64,000 nt of DNA, from positions 7,199,501-7,263,500 of the forward strand of contig NC_134747.1 in NCBI RefSeq assembly GCF_050436995.1, read 5' to 3'. Below the pieces are notes generated by a model. That model ran no database searches. It saw nothing but the letters and a program-made list of their open reading frames with translations, and had not been told where the DNA came from. The position numbers were made by a program, and so were the translations under genes. Numbering within the stretch: the stretch's first letter is position 1; each line of letters starts with the position of its first letter. Of the stretch, positions 37,401-52,400 are shown piece after piece. The stretch is from Anticarsia gemmatalis (taxonomy: Eukaryota; Arthropoda; Insecta; Lepidoptera; Erebidae).

Positions 37401-40400
37401 GTGCGCCTGCAAAATATAACATATAATAAAATAGTCTAATATAGGTACTTAAAGAAAGAAAGAAAGTTACATGTAGGAATATTTAGTTATTAAAGTACTC
37501 CGAGAACCTAACAATTTGACTTTTTGAGTTAGCATATAAACTTTTCACTTATTTTTCAATTGAAAACAAATTATATGATTAGGTACTTTGATAAGATAAT
37601 ATTATAAAAAGAAGGAACAATATGCAATAATTTACCTGATTTGCAAAATGGACAATCATCACCACGTTCTCCTTTAAGTCCGTCGTTTCCTCGACTTCCT
37701 GGTGTTCCAGGGTCACCCACAATGCCAGGTGGGCCCGGAGTACCCTTATCACCTGGCGGTCCTATGCCAGTAACACCTCTTCCTGGGAATCCTGGTGGCC
37801 CGACGTTTCCTTGTTCACCCCGAACTCCTCGTTGACCAGGTACACCGTCTGTACCAGGTATTCCCTCTTCTCCGTCAGGCCCTATGACTACATTGCCCTT
37901 ATCACCAGGGGGACCAATTGGTCCAGTCGGTCCTTGAAATCCTGATTCTCCTCTGTATCCTGGATGGCCCTTAAAACCATCGTTTCCTGGTTCTCCTTTG
38001 AGTGACATTCCAGGTGCTCCTGCCCTTCCGTGGACACCTTTTATTCCTGGCATTCCTGGTGGACCTACAATGCCCGGTAAGCCCCGTTGACCAGGAATAC
38101 CCGGTGCTCCAACAGGTCCAGAAAAACCTTCAGGACCTTGTGGTCCCATGGATCCTTGAGTCGGAGGCACATCTAAAGTTTCATCATAAATTCCAGGTTC
38201 ACCTGCAAATCCTTGGAGACCAGGATTTCCCGACAAGCCGTCTTCACCTGGCAATCCTTTATTCCCATTTACACCATCCGGGCCTACGTAACCTGGTGCA
38301 CCTTTATCACCTTTCTCACCTAAGGGACCCATCTGTCCGCGATGGCCTTGTTTACCTCTTGGTCCTTCAGGGCCTTGAGCACCTTTCTGGCCTTGAACAC
38401 CATCAGTTCCATAAGTCCCCTGAAAATTGTAAAGAGTTTTTAAACAAAATTCTGTACAGTTTAAAACGGGGACTGGCTCATGGTTATACCACCTGGTTAC
38501 ACCAGTGCAACTATCAAGATTTTTCCTTTATTTAATACGTGTATCAGTTTCGAAACCATCTTCCTAAGAAATAAAATAGGATGAAAACGATAATTTCCCT
38601 GATCAAAATCAGCTTTGTAGCAGATAAGCAAATATAATAAACAATATAGCTTGAAAAAAAAAGGTGATATACTATATAGTTTGGCCTGAATTTGCCTGTT
38701 GCGACCCCTCTCATGTGTGTTTAATATTATTTTATTGTTTAAATACAACACAATTTACAGGATAAGTGAGTTTGGATATATAATATTAAAAGTACTTACT
38801 ACACGACCTCTCGAGCCAGGCATTCCCCTTACTCCCTTAACACCTTGTGACCCGGTGATTCCTTTTGCACCTTTACTACCCTTCGTGATTATGGTGATGT
38901 TTCCTTGAACTCGATCAATTCTCACAATAGCTGCCTGTTTTCCAGGTTCGCCTGTGGTTCCTTGTTCACCTTTTTCTCCTGTTGGTCCGATAGTTTCATC
39001 ACCATCCAACCCTCTATCACCTCTTTCACCCCGACGTCCTCTAGGACCCTTTTAAAAATGACATTAAGAAATAGTAGTAAACGGTATTGTAGCTAGGCAA
39101 AGAAATAAAATGATAATTATAAACAGTCAAACTTAGCTACTACCCTTATTGTGATACAATTTATGTGGGAGATATTTAGGAATTTGCATTGTACGATTAT
39201 AGTATTTTGGGAGAGTTAATACATGTACCTATTTGTCGAAATCTAGCGCAAATACATTTTAAAACATAATTTTGATACAAAAACAATTATCCCGGTTAGC
39301 AAGGCATGAGTGAGACATTAAGGGTAATACGATTTGTTTGTTTTATCGGATTTGGTTTGGCATTATTAACGGGTAAATTTTTGTTACTTACCGGATCACC
39401 CTCGTCTCCGGTAGGTCCACCATCTCCTATCCAACCCATCTGTCCGGGAGTCCCTGTAACGCCTGGTTGCCCTGGCTCTCCACTGTCTCCTTTTGCACCC
39501 CTTGAGTTCACTCCTCCCTCGCCAGCCATACCTTGCAATCCCTTAAGTCCAGGGGCCCCAGGTAAACCTCTTTCACCAGGGTAACCTGGTGGACCAGGCG
39601 GTCCCATAAGTCCATCGACACCGCTACAACCATCTAATCCCGGGAAACCCATAACACCTTCGTATCCACGAGGACCCTAATTAAATAAAGTAATATAGGT
39701 AGTATTACATTGAAATGAATGATGAATGATGAATAATGTTATTGAAACCAGTTTACCTGTGGTCCGGGGTCTCCTCTTGGTCCATACGGGCCATCTATAC
39801 CCTGAAAGCGAAAATACATTTATTATATGAAATATAACTAGGTCTTTAGGTTAGAGTCATTTTTGCTTATACACAATTTAAATGTTGCTTTTATTAGAAT
39901 ATATAACATACTCTTGATCCTTTGTCGCCGTAATCGCCTCTGTCACCAACATCGCCTGCTTCACCAGGGCGCCCGACAGGTCCGAGAGGTCCATCTTCGC
40001 CATATTCACCTTGAAACCCAGGAATGCCTTGGGGGCCTGGGGCACCAAGATCACCTTTAATGCCGGAGCAGTCACATACTGTCTGATTGCAAACCACCTG
40101 AAACATAAAAAGTTAGGTCAAATAAAAAATTAAGTTGAATAATGTTTAGAGAAGAAAAACTTATTCAATTTGTATCGGATATGACGGCTCGACGGGTGTC
40201 TGTACAGTTCATTTGAAAACCGCTTTAGTAAATATGCTATACATTAGTTCTTTTTATAGTATGAAGGATACTTAGTAAATGACCATTGAAGAATGTTTAA
40301 GAGATTAACTGGATGATAGCCTGTTTTGTTATAATAATTACCAAGATACATTTTTAATAATCAAAATAATATGCAATAATTAAAAATAGTATGTAATAGA

Positions 40401-43400
40401 GTCGGTAACAATGAACGTGCCTTATCGTTACGACCTCTGACACACATTCACCGCAGAGCAAGTGTAAGAACATTGCACTTCCTACTTCATAACAGAGCAT
40501 GGAAATTGTTTTATTGTGTATATGAATATATTACATATCTATTCTTATTTTGTTCGTTTATCCATAGACGTTATATCGAATATGACGCTAACATATCATA
40601 TACATTTTCTAGAAATCCTATTAAAAAAATATAATTATAATGTCCTACTTTCAAAATTATTTTTTCGTAATGACGCAATCCTTAGCATATCATTTTTCTA
40701 ACACAAGTAGTTTAGCTGATCTTAAAATATTATTTGGTTGTTTATTTTCACAATAAATACTAAGTAATCATACCAAACGACCGAGGTTCGATGCCCTATT
40801 GAAACAAATAATAAATAAAACCTAATAAAAGTTTTGTTTTTCCGAAAATTAGCCCGGATTTTAATATGTAGGACATAGACATAAACAGTAAACGGAATGA
40901 GAGCAAACTTATTTAACCACAGGTCTCTTTTCTGAAGCTAAGTTTGATTATACACTAGCTGACCCGCGCAACTTCGCTTGCATCTCATCATAAGAGAGAA
41001 TGCGTCATAATTTTCCCCGTTTTTGTAACATTTCTCGTTGTTACTCCGCTCTTTTAGGTCGTAGCGTAATGATATATAGGCTATCTAACACTGATAGAAT
41101 TTTTCAAATCGGATCTGTAGTTCCTGAGATTAGCGCGTTCAAACAAACAATCAAACAAACTCTTCAGCTTTATAATATTAGTATAGATTAAAATTGTCTT
41201 AAATCCAATGAATGTGTGTGAAATAACGAGTTACTCGTCACCAGTAGTCACATTCTATTTACACTGAAAATATCTAGGACTATCGGCCTGCCCCGGCTTC
41301 GCCTGGTTTTAGCAGCTATTTTACAAAATAACCGGAAAAATAACTAAAACGGAGGTCGAGTACGTGAATGGTAATATTTTACAATCGGTACATATGTGTA
41401 TCTTAATTTTGCGATAACATCGAACAATTTATTATATTATTTAAATCGCAGATAAAAACTACATGATTACGGCTGCAGGATTTTATCTTGACTACCCTTT
41501 TAAAGTCGCAAAACACGTCACACATAGTCACATCTTTTGGTAGCGTGTACTATAAAGTTTGATTTTTCACAGTTTTCACCTGAAAGAGTTCCTGCACTCA
41601 AGTAGGTACCTATGTAATATTGGTCTACATTTTAAATTATAGATATACCAAAAAGGGGTTTCATAGCTCTGTACCTCGAAAAGAAAAAAGCATTCTATTT
41701 GAGATACATGCTTTAAATGTCATAACACCGCTTTATAATGTGAGTGTATATCTCCAGCATAATCAATAGTATATTCAGAACATTTCTATATGGATTTCGT
41801 TACTTGTTATAAAGTATAACATAAGTGTATTATGTATCTATAGGTGATTATAGTCCAACGACTTTACCATTCATAATTAAAACAAACCGAAATGGATTCT
41901 GCAGAATGGTTTATTGCTGAACAATGATGTCAGCGTAACATGACATCATCTTTTGGAACTCGACAAGACGTTAACTATCGCTTGTCGCATCAGCCTCCGT
42001 TACAGTTTTATTACGCCGTTTAGTTTTAGTAAACCTTGTCAATATTAAAGCTTGCCTCATATTATTGTATTCATATAAGTATATTGTATGTCCTAGATAC
42101 ATACACCTATCCTGAGAAGACTCAATAAGATTTTTTTTTATTTATATCTAATCTATTCTTATCGGAGATGTATAATTAAGTGATAGTTATGTGAAAATAC
42201 TAAATTGCTAAATGGGTCTCAAACGCGCAAAGTTTACGATACCCTATTTGTTCGACGTTTCGATTGTATTACCTCAGTAAAAAAGTATCGAATCAATTTA
42301 GTACTTACTATGTAAAGATAAATTAACTATATACGTGCTTTTAAACTTATTTATCTCTTATGAATTGAAAACGATTGATAAAATAACATTATTTACAGGT
42401 AGATACAGTATGAAACAGGTACAACAGTTTTTTTTACAATAATGAAGACATTATATTATTTGCTGAGTTTAGAATGTTAGGGAACTCGGTACCTATTCTA
42501 CTCGTGTCTATTTCACATTCCCTGTGATGTTTTACGTGGAAGCTCATATGATATACCTATCATATTATGCTAGGTAAACATATACATGTAATGTTTGCGT
42601 TTAATAAGACGCCATATCAAACGTATCAATTTACAGTCAACTACATGCTAAATTTGCATGACGACGCAATGCAATAGAGCAAATTCAAAGTTTGTTCTCG
42701 GCCGTGCTACTTTTAAATGAATCGCTTAGTGCCACAACTGTTAGGACGGATCATTTTATCTGTTTAATACGAAACTGGCACTATTACAGCATTACATTTT
42801 TTCACTACTTTATAAGAGTTAATAAATAAAAATTATCCTAAAAGCCCGAATGTTTTTTTTACTTCATTGATCAAATATAGTCATACCTACTCTGAGAATT
42901 CGGCATGCGGTAATGTTCATGATAACATCAAATTATCATGGGTCAATGTGATAATAAATAATAAGATTGTTGTGTTTAAAATTCGTTTAAATGATTGGAA
43001 TATTTAAAAACGTGTTCTGTAACAAATCATCTTTCAGGAGTTCATGGATTTATTAGCCGTGTTTTGACTAGACTAGGGTTTGGGCTGTTATGATTACGAA
43101 CGAGGAAATTTAGAACAACTTACAGTAGCTACTTATACAAGATAAGATAGGCAAGATTCTTGTTAGATGCTAGATAAGCTATTTTTCAGTTCAAGTGACA
43201 ACGAACGGATAACTCAGTTAAATTTTCTTTGTTAAACTCAGTCGTATCTAGCAGGGGGTGATGACTGGTGAATAACCGTCCGAAAGACTTGTAACGCTCA
43301 TAGGTAGGTACATATTTGTATTAGGGAAATAATTTTCAGATTACGGTGCGCTATAGTAACTTGTCAGTGTAGTGTGAGGCGAGGCGACGCGGACGGGGTG

Positions 43401-46400
43401 CTTCCGGAGTACGAGCGAGTGGGCGACGCGACGCGTGACTTTGCAAAGTGTCGCCACATCTACTCTCTCAAATGTCTGCAATACCTACCTATTTCCAAAA
43501 TTTGCTTTTTTAAATTCTGTGCCACAATAAACAGAGCTAGAACTAGGAAGTCGTAACTTGCATCCGCATTGATTAAAAATAAAAATATTGAGTTATAATT
43601 TATCAAATCTATATACCTACCTACCTACGTAGATACTTATAATTTTTATGTCTGTGACCATGATAGTCCGGGTCTTTGATAGCTCAACTAATTTAATAAG
43701 AACTCAATTGGAATTTGAGACAGGAGGTTATTGAGTAGGTAAGTATTAAAATAAATACTATACTGATACAAAAAAATATAAACACTTATGTAATGCAATC
43801 AACTTTTTAGTCAAATGTGTACCTAACTAGAGTTTTCGGTTACTGTGTCCATCTGCTAATAATTATTATGACAGCATACATATTATTGCCGCACGCGATT
43901 ATAGAACTGGTGAGTCATTAGTTGCAATTCAAGGAACAGGCTGGATAAACAATCATTGCAGTGTTCAAGGCGATAACGGCCATTCGCACATCCCGCAGTC
44001 CCACTGCCGGAGCTGCCCCCCGCCACTCACGCTTCACCCCCTACGCACCCCGCGGCCGCCCCTGCCGCCCATGCCGCCACGTGTATCAAACTATCAACAC
44101 ATCATTTACTGTTATATGTAATAAGTTTGCATACATAATTATGCTATGCTTAGGAAATATAGCAAAAAAATATGGTTAGTAACAATGAGTATCATCACCT
44201 ATGTAAGGATGGTGATGACAGTGATCGCATGGAAGGAAAGCTGTCGCCGCACTTTGGTTACTATAAGGTGTATGGGTTCTTAGTAACTATTGCAGGTCAC
44301 AGACAGATTGGTGCCGTTGGTAACAAGGATATTTCATAGCATTGCTCCATGAAAACAAAATAATACAGACCTATATAAATATAATTCAGTAATTTTTTTA
44401 AAGTCTCGAATTAAAGAACAGTATCTAGCCTTAGCCTCTATAATATACAGCCTCTATAGGTTAATGATGTTATAGGCAGTTGATACATCAAGTTTAATTA
44501 AAGCTTGCTATTATTATTGTAACTATGTCAAAAGTTGAAAAATGGAACGTAGTGACGGGATTTACGAGCATTTACCGGAATCTGTTGACCCCGTCGACTC
44601 ATAAACGCGTTCCCGATATACACCGCATTGGGTGAGCGCTGTGCGACTCACATGCGTCGCAAGCATAATAATCGACAAGAAAATCTTACAAACTTCAAAT
44701 AACAAAAGAAATTTCCGATCTCAATTTTTTAGCTTGTACCTACTAGCACATCTACGTCAATCGCTTAATTCGAAACGTGTTAAATATGGACACTCCTCTC
44801 ACAGGTTTCAAGTGACATACAGTAGGTATAATAATATTTACGTAATTACAAAAAAAGTTGTTAGAGCATTTGTATGTGTAGCAATTTCAAAACAAAGCAC
44901 TTAAATATTGCGTTACTTCTTTGGCCATTAACATTATTTGCATGGCCTTCGTTAACATCTACTTCTATCATCAATCCAGGGAACTTAGCCTTTTTGCTTA
45001 TCTATTAGAACCAGGTCTTGTCTGGTCGGAATTAAAACATTCACTCATATGCAGGGTTTGAGGCAGACGATTGTCTTAGACAGCAGGCACCTAGTTTGAA
45101 CTGCTGCTGACACGTTGGCATCAATTTACTTAAATTTGGACCAACCGTTTCGCAGATATGAAACTTTGTGAAATTGAAATTTTTTGTTATATACTGGGCA
45201 GATTGAACTAGATATTTTTACATATTTACTCAAAGTATTTATTTACGGCAGGCACATAATAACACCATTTTAAAGGTTGTAAACTGAAGAAGGTTTGAGG
45301 GACGTTGAAGACACCTTTCTGTATTATTTTCAGTTTTTGGCCGTCGCTTACATTAAATGGTAATTTTAGGAGCACGCAGCATTTTAAGCTTACATTAGTT
45401 CATTAAAAGCCAGAATAATGGGACAATATTTTATTTAGATAAATTATTTTTATAACGAGTACCTATACCCATATATTATACTATTCTATGATCTACAAGA
45501 AACCTTTATCAGTTTTCTTAATTCAGAAACTCATGGAACCTACTAAAAGGACTTTATTGGCATGGATGTACATAATATTAAAATAGGTCGCGCCAAATCC
45601 GTAAGAGCCTCTACCGCATGCAATTTGGAGAAGTATTTCTTTCCTTCTCGTCTACCTACCCTGTGAGATGGAATGCCGTTGCAAAGGTGTATCAAAATAT
45701 AAAAATATTAGCGGCTGTATTGTCTTGTGAAATCAATTTTGTGATAAGTTATGTTTGTATAATATTAAACTTTAAAGTGCTTATTTTTATTGAAGACATT
45801 ACAAGAAGTATTCCTTCTCCTGTGCTAGCTAATCTTTCTTGAACGGTTTAGCGAAATTAAGCGTAAAACTATCTCAGCCACACAAGCTAACGAGAAAAGA
45901 TCTACTTTGATAATACGTATTTTTGATGTTTATATTGAAAAGCTCACTGATTTATGATTTCTAAACCTTCTTAACCCAGTCTTTTTAAACCTTCAGAACC
46001 GGGAATTTTCGTTTTGTTCTCCTAGTACCGGGTAGAACCAGTTTCCATGCTCTACAAAGCACAATCGGTTTAGCCGACTAATCAGCCGACTAGTCAACTT
46101 CTTTACAACCATTTGATCGGCCAGTCGACAAGTCGGCACATCTGTAATAGGTCTGTATCTAATCAATAAAACCATTTAACCTTCCCTCAAAAAAAATCCG
46201 TGATGCAAAATAAGTGTTTGTTACCTAGCATTGCACTGTCAGCGACCCACGCTAAATATAAATGTGGAATATAGCCGCATGTTCAACTGGCTTTTGTTAC
46301 AGTACTGAAACTATTGACCTATTTCACATTACTGGAAGTAAGCAATAACTTTCAGTGCAACGCTCGCACCATAAAACCGAGCCGTGAGTAACCACTGCAC

Positions 46401-49400
46401 GCAATACAATCTGTAGCTGTACTATTTAAATAAAATTTGTCTTGTTCCCGACACCGATCTTAAATGTATGTACAAATCACATGATAACATAATATTATAC
46501 ATGTATACGATATCCTGCAAACTACACTGTTAAACACTACGGAGCGGATTCCTTTTAAAAAACTTAAAGCATTTTTGTGATCACAACGATTAAGGGAAAA
46601 CTTTAAGCGCGATTTAAATTGCGTAAAAAGTATATTGTAAGCAAATCTGTTAATTAATTAATATTTCTTAAGTGTTTCCGCTTATCATCCACTTCCTGAA
46701 AGCTTTGTTTCATATTGCCACAGATTCTCTATCTGCTAAAATAAACTAGGTATACACCTTTGAAAGAAAATAAATCTTATGTTAAGAAAACGATCAAACA
46801 ATTAATTTGCTATTTATAAAATTGTTGTGTATGGAAGAGATATCGACAAAACAGTAAAAAAATGAGGAACGTGGTATACTTCCCTCTGGGTTCAATGTTC
46901 TGTACAAGTGTACGTCACGGTGATAAAACAGCGAGACTCATGAATGAGATCGTGCATTGACAGGGCGACTCACCCCGGAATAATAAAATTATATCCAAAC
47001 AACGCCTGGCCGACAGCAACGACTCAAAACAAAATATTATGTCTTTAAAACATTTAGTTTTAAGTGCATATGTCATGTTCATAAGAATAGACAAATGATA
47101 CCTACGTTACATCGTCGTAAAACATTGCAAGCAAATTACTTTTTAACATTAATGGTTTTAAATTATTAACAGATGATCTTCAGATAGTTGCAGCTTATGG
47201 GAATTCAAATATTGCACATGTTATCTTAATTATAGTTGTAACAATTTGTATTACGTATATAATACAATCAACAGCATTAACTTCGTCAGGTTAGTTTTAA
47301 GTTTTGTAGAAGGCTATAAGAATTGCATTATAGGAATTTTTGACAGTATTTAACGTACCGATACAGTTAGTGATAGGTTAGTTTGGTACCATTGGTGCTA
47401 ATATACTGTCAAATTAAAATTCAATTTTTTTATCTGTATTAACATAGATAGGTCTTAAAAGTGATGTTATATAATAAAATGTAATGCATCAATTTGTGAG
47501 TATCACAATGCTTTACCAACACAATTGGTGTACATATAGTTAAATAATTAAATCTGTATTAACTTCTCACACTTAGGTTTAACTTAAGTATATATAAATA
47601 TTCTAGACTTAGGTAGGAACTAATAAACTTAATAACAAAAAAAAAACAAAATTTCTGGTGCCTGCTTTACTTCAATAGTTTTGTAACCGAGTAAAAACTT
47701 TTCTGAGCCATTTCTTTCAGGTTTTTGCAAATAAGTAGATTATAACACAATAATTCTCTTGATTAATTATATTTTAAGTTGTAAGTGTTTAAGCCGTTTC
47801 GTAGTCGTTTCTTGCGTTTGGTTTTACTTATAGTAATACTGGTTCATTTTTGTAAAGAAATTGAAAAAATCATGAAAATAAAATGAGCAAGGCAAATTCC
47901 AAAGCTAGAATTTCATTTTCAGTTAGCTGTGATTTAAGTAAGTACATGATGTGGTGGTCAATAGCATTTACAAAAAAAAAATAGTTTGTTTAACAAACGA
48001 AAATCAAATAATATAAATAAATACTTAAATACATATCGTCCCCGTAGAGCGAAAAGTCATTAACTCGAAAAACCTTGTTTTGAGATATGGCTGATCAAAG
48101 TTTTTAAAAATATAAAAATTCATAACTTACGTTTGCAGTAACCTATCTCTACGTTTATGAAATCTATGAATCTCTCTCTTAAATGAAGGAAATTATAACA
48201 AAGTTTATTTAGTATAGACTACATTAAGAAAATTATTGTCTGAACGCTTGGAAATATCAAAATATATAAATTAGTTACTTTTATTTATTAAATATGTAAC
48301 ATAATTTCGAGTTAGTTAATTTTTGATCAGAGTTAGTGATTTTTAACGCAGTATGAAATGCGTGTACCGATGTGAAAAATAACTACATCCATTTAGTGAT
48401 TTTACAATTGCTAATAATAATTTAAATATGCAGAGATAATTCAAGGGAAAAGTAATTAAGTCGTTTTAGGTATTTTTTAAGTATGGGTTAGATACAATCC
48501 TAAGAAATGAATATAAATTAACTAAAATTAGTTAATTTGCTCATTTTATTTTCAGCTCAAAAGGGTTGACCTGGTTAATTTTCAAATTCTATAAAACAAA
48601 AACTATAATAGCTACAGGTATGAGGATTAGACAGAAAATTAGAGAAAAATATGGCGATTTCAATGGTGTCATAAAAAAAGAAATCATTAACTCGAGTAAA
48701 TGACTTTTCGCTCTACGGGGACGATATATTCGTTTACGAATACAATAATAAATTAATCAAGTGAATTCATAAGTTAATTAAAATATAATATTCCTTGCAT
48801 ATCTGTACTATAACGAACAGAACAAAGTATAGACTATACAAGCTATTAACTTATCACTCTGCAGCACTTAAGTTGTATAGGTATACTTGCTAGTTTGTTA
48901 TTGCGAAACGATTACATTCAACACAAAAAAAGTTCATGTACCGGCCTCATTTTTATACCTATTAAGTGGAATTAATCAAATGAGTTTGTTGTATTTGTCT
49001 CGTCGTCATTCAGCTTTATCATCTCGACACACAAAGCCTTATATCAGTTAGAGATACGAAATCGTGGGAGTTATATTATTATTTCGGCAATAATTGCAAA
49101 AATTGTGTTTTATACATAACGACAAGTTGATAGTGGTTTCCTGTCACTTTGATAACAGCTGCTACTGTTTATGTCGCGACCTCGTTTTGAGAGCTTCGTC
49201 AATGGAAGCTGATTTTGACCCAATTTATAACCGTTTGATAGACCCGCCATACTGATTTGAATATACTGCGATTTACTGTGATTCACGATTCACACAATGA
49301 CTGTTTCCCTAGACCGAGTGATAATGGCTGCTATTCTACATATGGACGTTACAAAACATAACTTCCTATCAATAAGTAATTAATATCTATATATTATACC

Positions 49401-52400
49401 TAAGTATCAATTATTATTATTGTAACAAAATCTTAGTTCCTCTAAGCTTGCCTATCATAAGTGTCAGCACTTGACCTAAATGAATAAATGATTTGATTTT
49501 GATTTCATAAAAATATGTCAATTACGTTTTATCACATTTAACAATGATTTTATTAGACCTCTACAAGCCTTACAACGTGTATCACAGACGTTAGTCTCCG
49601 TCTGTGACACAATGATCGAAATCACTTTAACACGTATTGGAAATGCATAATTACTTAATTAAATTTAAAAATAGTACGGCAGTCGATAAAACTGAAAAGA
49701 TAATTTAACAATGACAAATAATGTGAGATTTCTATTGAAATAAATCCATCAGTTGCTTATTCCTACGACTATGTGAATAACGAGAATATATGACGAAGAA
49801 TTGAAATCTCCATAGATGGACATTAAAGAGAGATGCAAAGAGTATTGAAAATGAAAAATTTTGAAACAGCGGCCTTATTCTTATGAATACTTTATGAATG
49901 TCCTTTCCTCTACTGTCTTTCATCCGTATGTGTCTTAACATGATTATTAATTAAGCAATTACTTCAGCGTTTATGCATGACTATAAATAAAAACATTTCA
50001 AAACTATTAGAAACATTTTATACTTTAACTCATTTAATTCATTTACTTCAGTTTATCATCAGTAAATATTGATAGTCAATAGGTAGGCAATTACTTAAAT
50101 TAATTGGGTCGAATCTTTAAAACAAGCAGGATTTGATATATTATAATAATCATGCGTCATTCATCCACTAGTTTATCGGGGGTTATAAACCTATAACCTT
50201 AAAAATCTAAATTAGTTGAATTATTTCAGAGATAAGATAGTAGGTACAATGTTTCTTTAAACACGAACTATAGATTAAGGTTATTTCATACAGCGGAAAT
50301 ATTTAAGTAAAGAAAAGCCGTTAAAAAGTAAAAATAGATGAACTCGTGCGACTAATCCTATAGAGGCTATAAATAGAAGATTTAATTTGATCTGTGTTTG
50401 TTAGTAATCAAGGTTCGATGCAAAAGGAATTTTATTAAAATGATTTCTTATAGCATTTTTAGGTCACGAGGCTATATGATGATAAACGATGTTGTTGCCA
50501 GTTGATATAACGTACCAAATAAAAACTTATATGATAAAATGTAGAGCAAAGGTTACGGTAACATCTGATTATATAAAGAACGTTTATTTTCAATTCATAA
50601 ATTAAGCAATACTCCAATTTAATTCACAAAAATCTAGATAAAATCATAACATGGTAATTAAATTTTTATTTAGATTTGCGATAAATCTGCGTACATAACA
50701 ATGATTCATTTCAAACGGTTCTATTAATTGACATTGTTTCTTAAAATGTACAGTCGATTTCGTTCCATAATTGGAATACATCCACGCTACTTTTTTGCAC
50801 ACTTAAATACATAGATTACAACATATTGCATTGTTTTCTTCGTGCTCAAGAAAGCTTTTATTTTAATAAACAGTTTGGTGAGCTCTACATAATCGATGTT
50901 GGAAGGTACATAGAATCAAAATCTTTACTTATATTTTTGTGATAATCTGTTGAGATTCTCTACCACATTGGGACTCCCGTATTTTAAAATATGCATAGTG
51001 ACTATTTCAAATATGAAGTTTCAAACCAACTAGCTGACCCGCGCAACTTCGCATAATTTCCTCGTTTCTGTAACATTTTTCGTTGCTACTCCGCTCCTAA
51101 TGGTCGTAGCGTAATGTTATAATTATAGCCTAGCCTTCCTCAATAAATAAGCTATCCAACAGTTATTTTTTTCAATTTGCACCAGTAGTTCCTGAGATTA
51201 GCGCGTTCAAACAAACAAACTCCTCAGCTTTATAATATTAGTATAGATTAATGTGGCTTTCTTCCCATTTTAATATTCGCTAAATATAAAACTTTCTTAC
51301 AATTTTGGGATTTTGTGACCATATAATTATTTTAGGTACTGAAAGACCTCATCAAGTGTCTGTTTGGTTAGGACTAATTAGAGGACATTGTTGTACTATG
51401 GACGGAGTTGTAGCTATAATAATTGTATTTTTTTCTTAAACCTCTCGCTTAAAGGTCGTTGTTTGTGTTACTGAACTTAATTTATCAACATAAATGTGAA
51501 GTAAGTAGCAACGCCGCGTGAGTAGGTACAGTTAACAGGACAAAATAATAGCGAGATAAGTTACATTTGTTTTTAATATACAAAAAAAAAATCGGTTTTT
51601 AGCACAAAGTGCGGAGTCATTTAAACTTCGGTTTAAATAAAAGTATACGTTTATTTCAGTCTATTCTATTATCGTACTGACAAATCGGGTATAAACTTAA
51701 CACCTAATTAACCATGGACATCGTATGCCAAACAAGAACGAAAGCTGAATAACTTCCACATGCGATGTCTTCGTAAAATATTGGGCATTACGTGGGAAGA
51801 CAAGATTACAAATGGCGAAGTACTAACTACTGCCAAACTGCCCAGTATCATGGCAACTCCAAAGCAAAGGCGTCTACGTTGGCTGGGACATGTGCACCGG
51901 ATGGTCGTTTCTCGCTTACGCAAAAAAATATCTCTCGGGGAAATTGCTGAATGCTGATGCTAAAAGACCTGTCGGCCGTCCGGTATTGCGTTTCAAGGAT
52001 AGCACCAAGCGTGACATGGCATCATTTGCAATTGATCGCTCGACCTGGAAGAGCCAGGCTGAGGATCGTGGAAGATGGAAAAAGACTCTAGCTGATGGCG
52101 TATCTACTCATGACAACACCTGGCTCAACCACTTAGCACATAAAAGAGAGCAGCGACATTTACGCGCTTCAAATCCCCCATCGACCCCAGGCTCTTTCAT
52201 CTGCCAAAACTGCGAGCGCAGCTGTCACTCCCGCATCTAGGTCTTTTAAGTCACGAACGAAGATGTTACTTTGTAACAAATATTCCTCTATCTGACGCCA
52301 CCCGAATCAGCTGCAATAGATGGACACAGGCCAATGATGAATTAACCGGTATATAACACTAAACGTAGAACTGCCGGTAACCTTATGAATATAAGGAAAT

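Noticed and set aside
43961..44179. Open frame of 72 codons over the GC island
   Set aside because: Low-complexity, no homology recognised, no convincing splice context.
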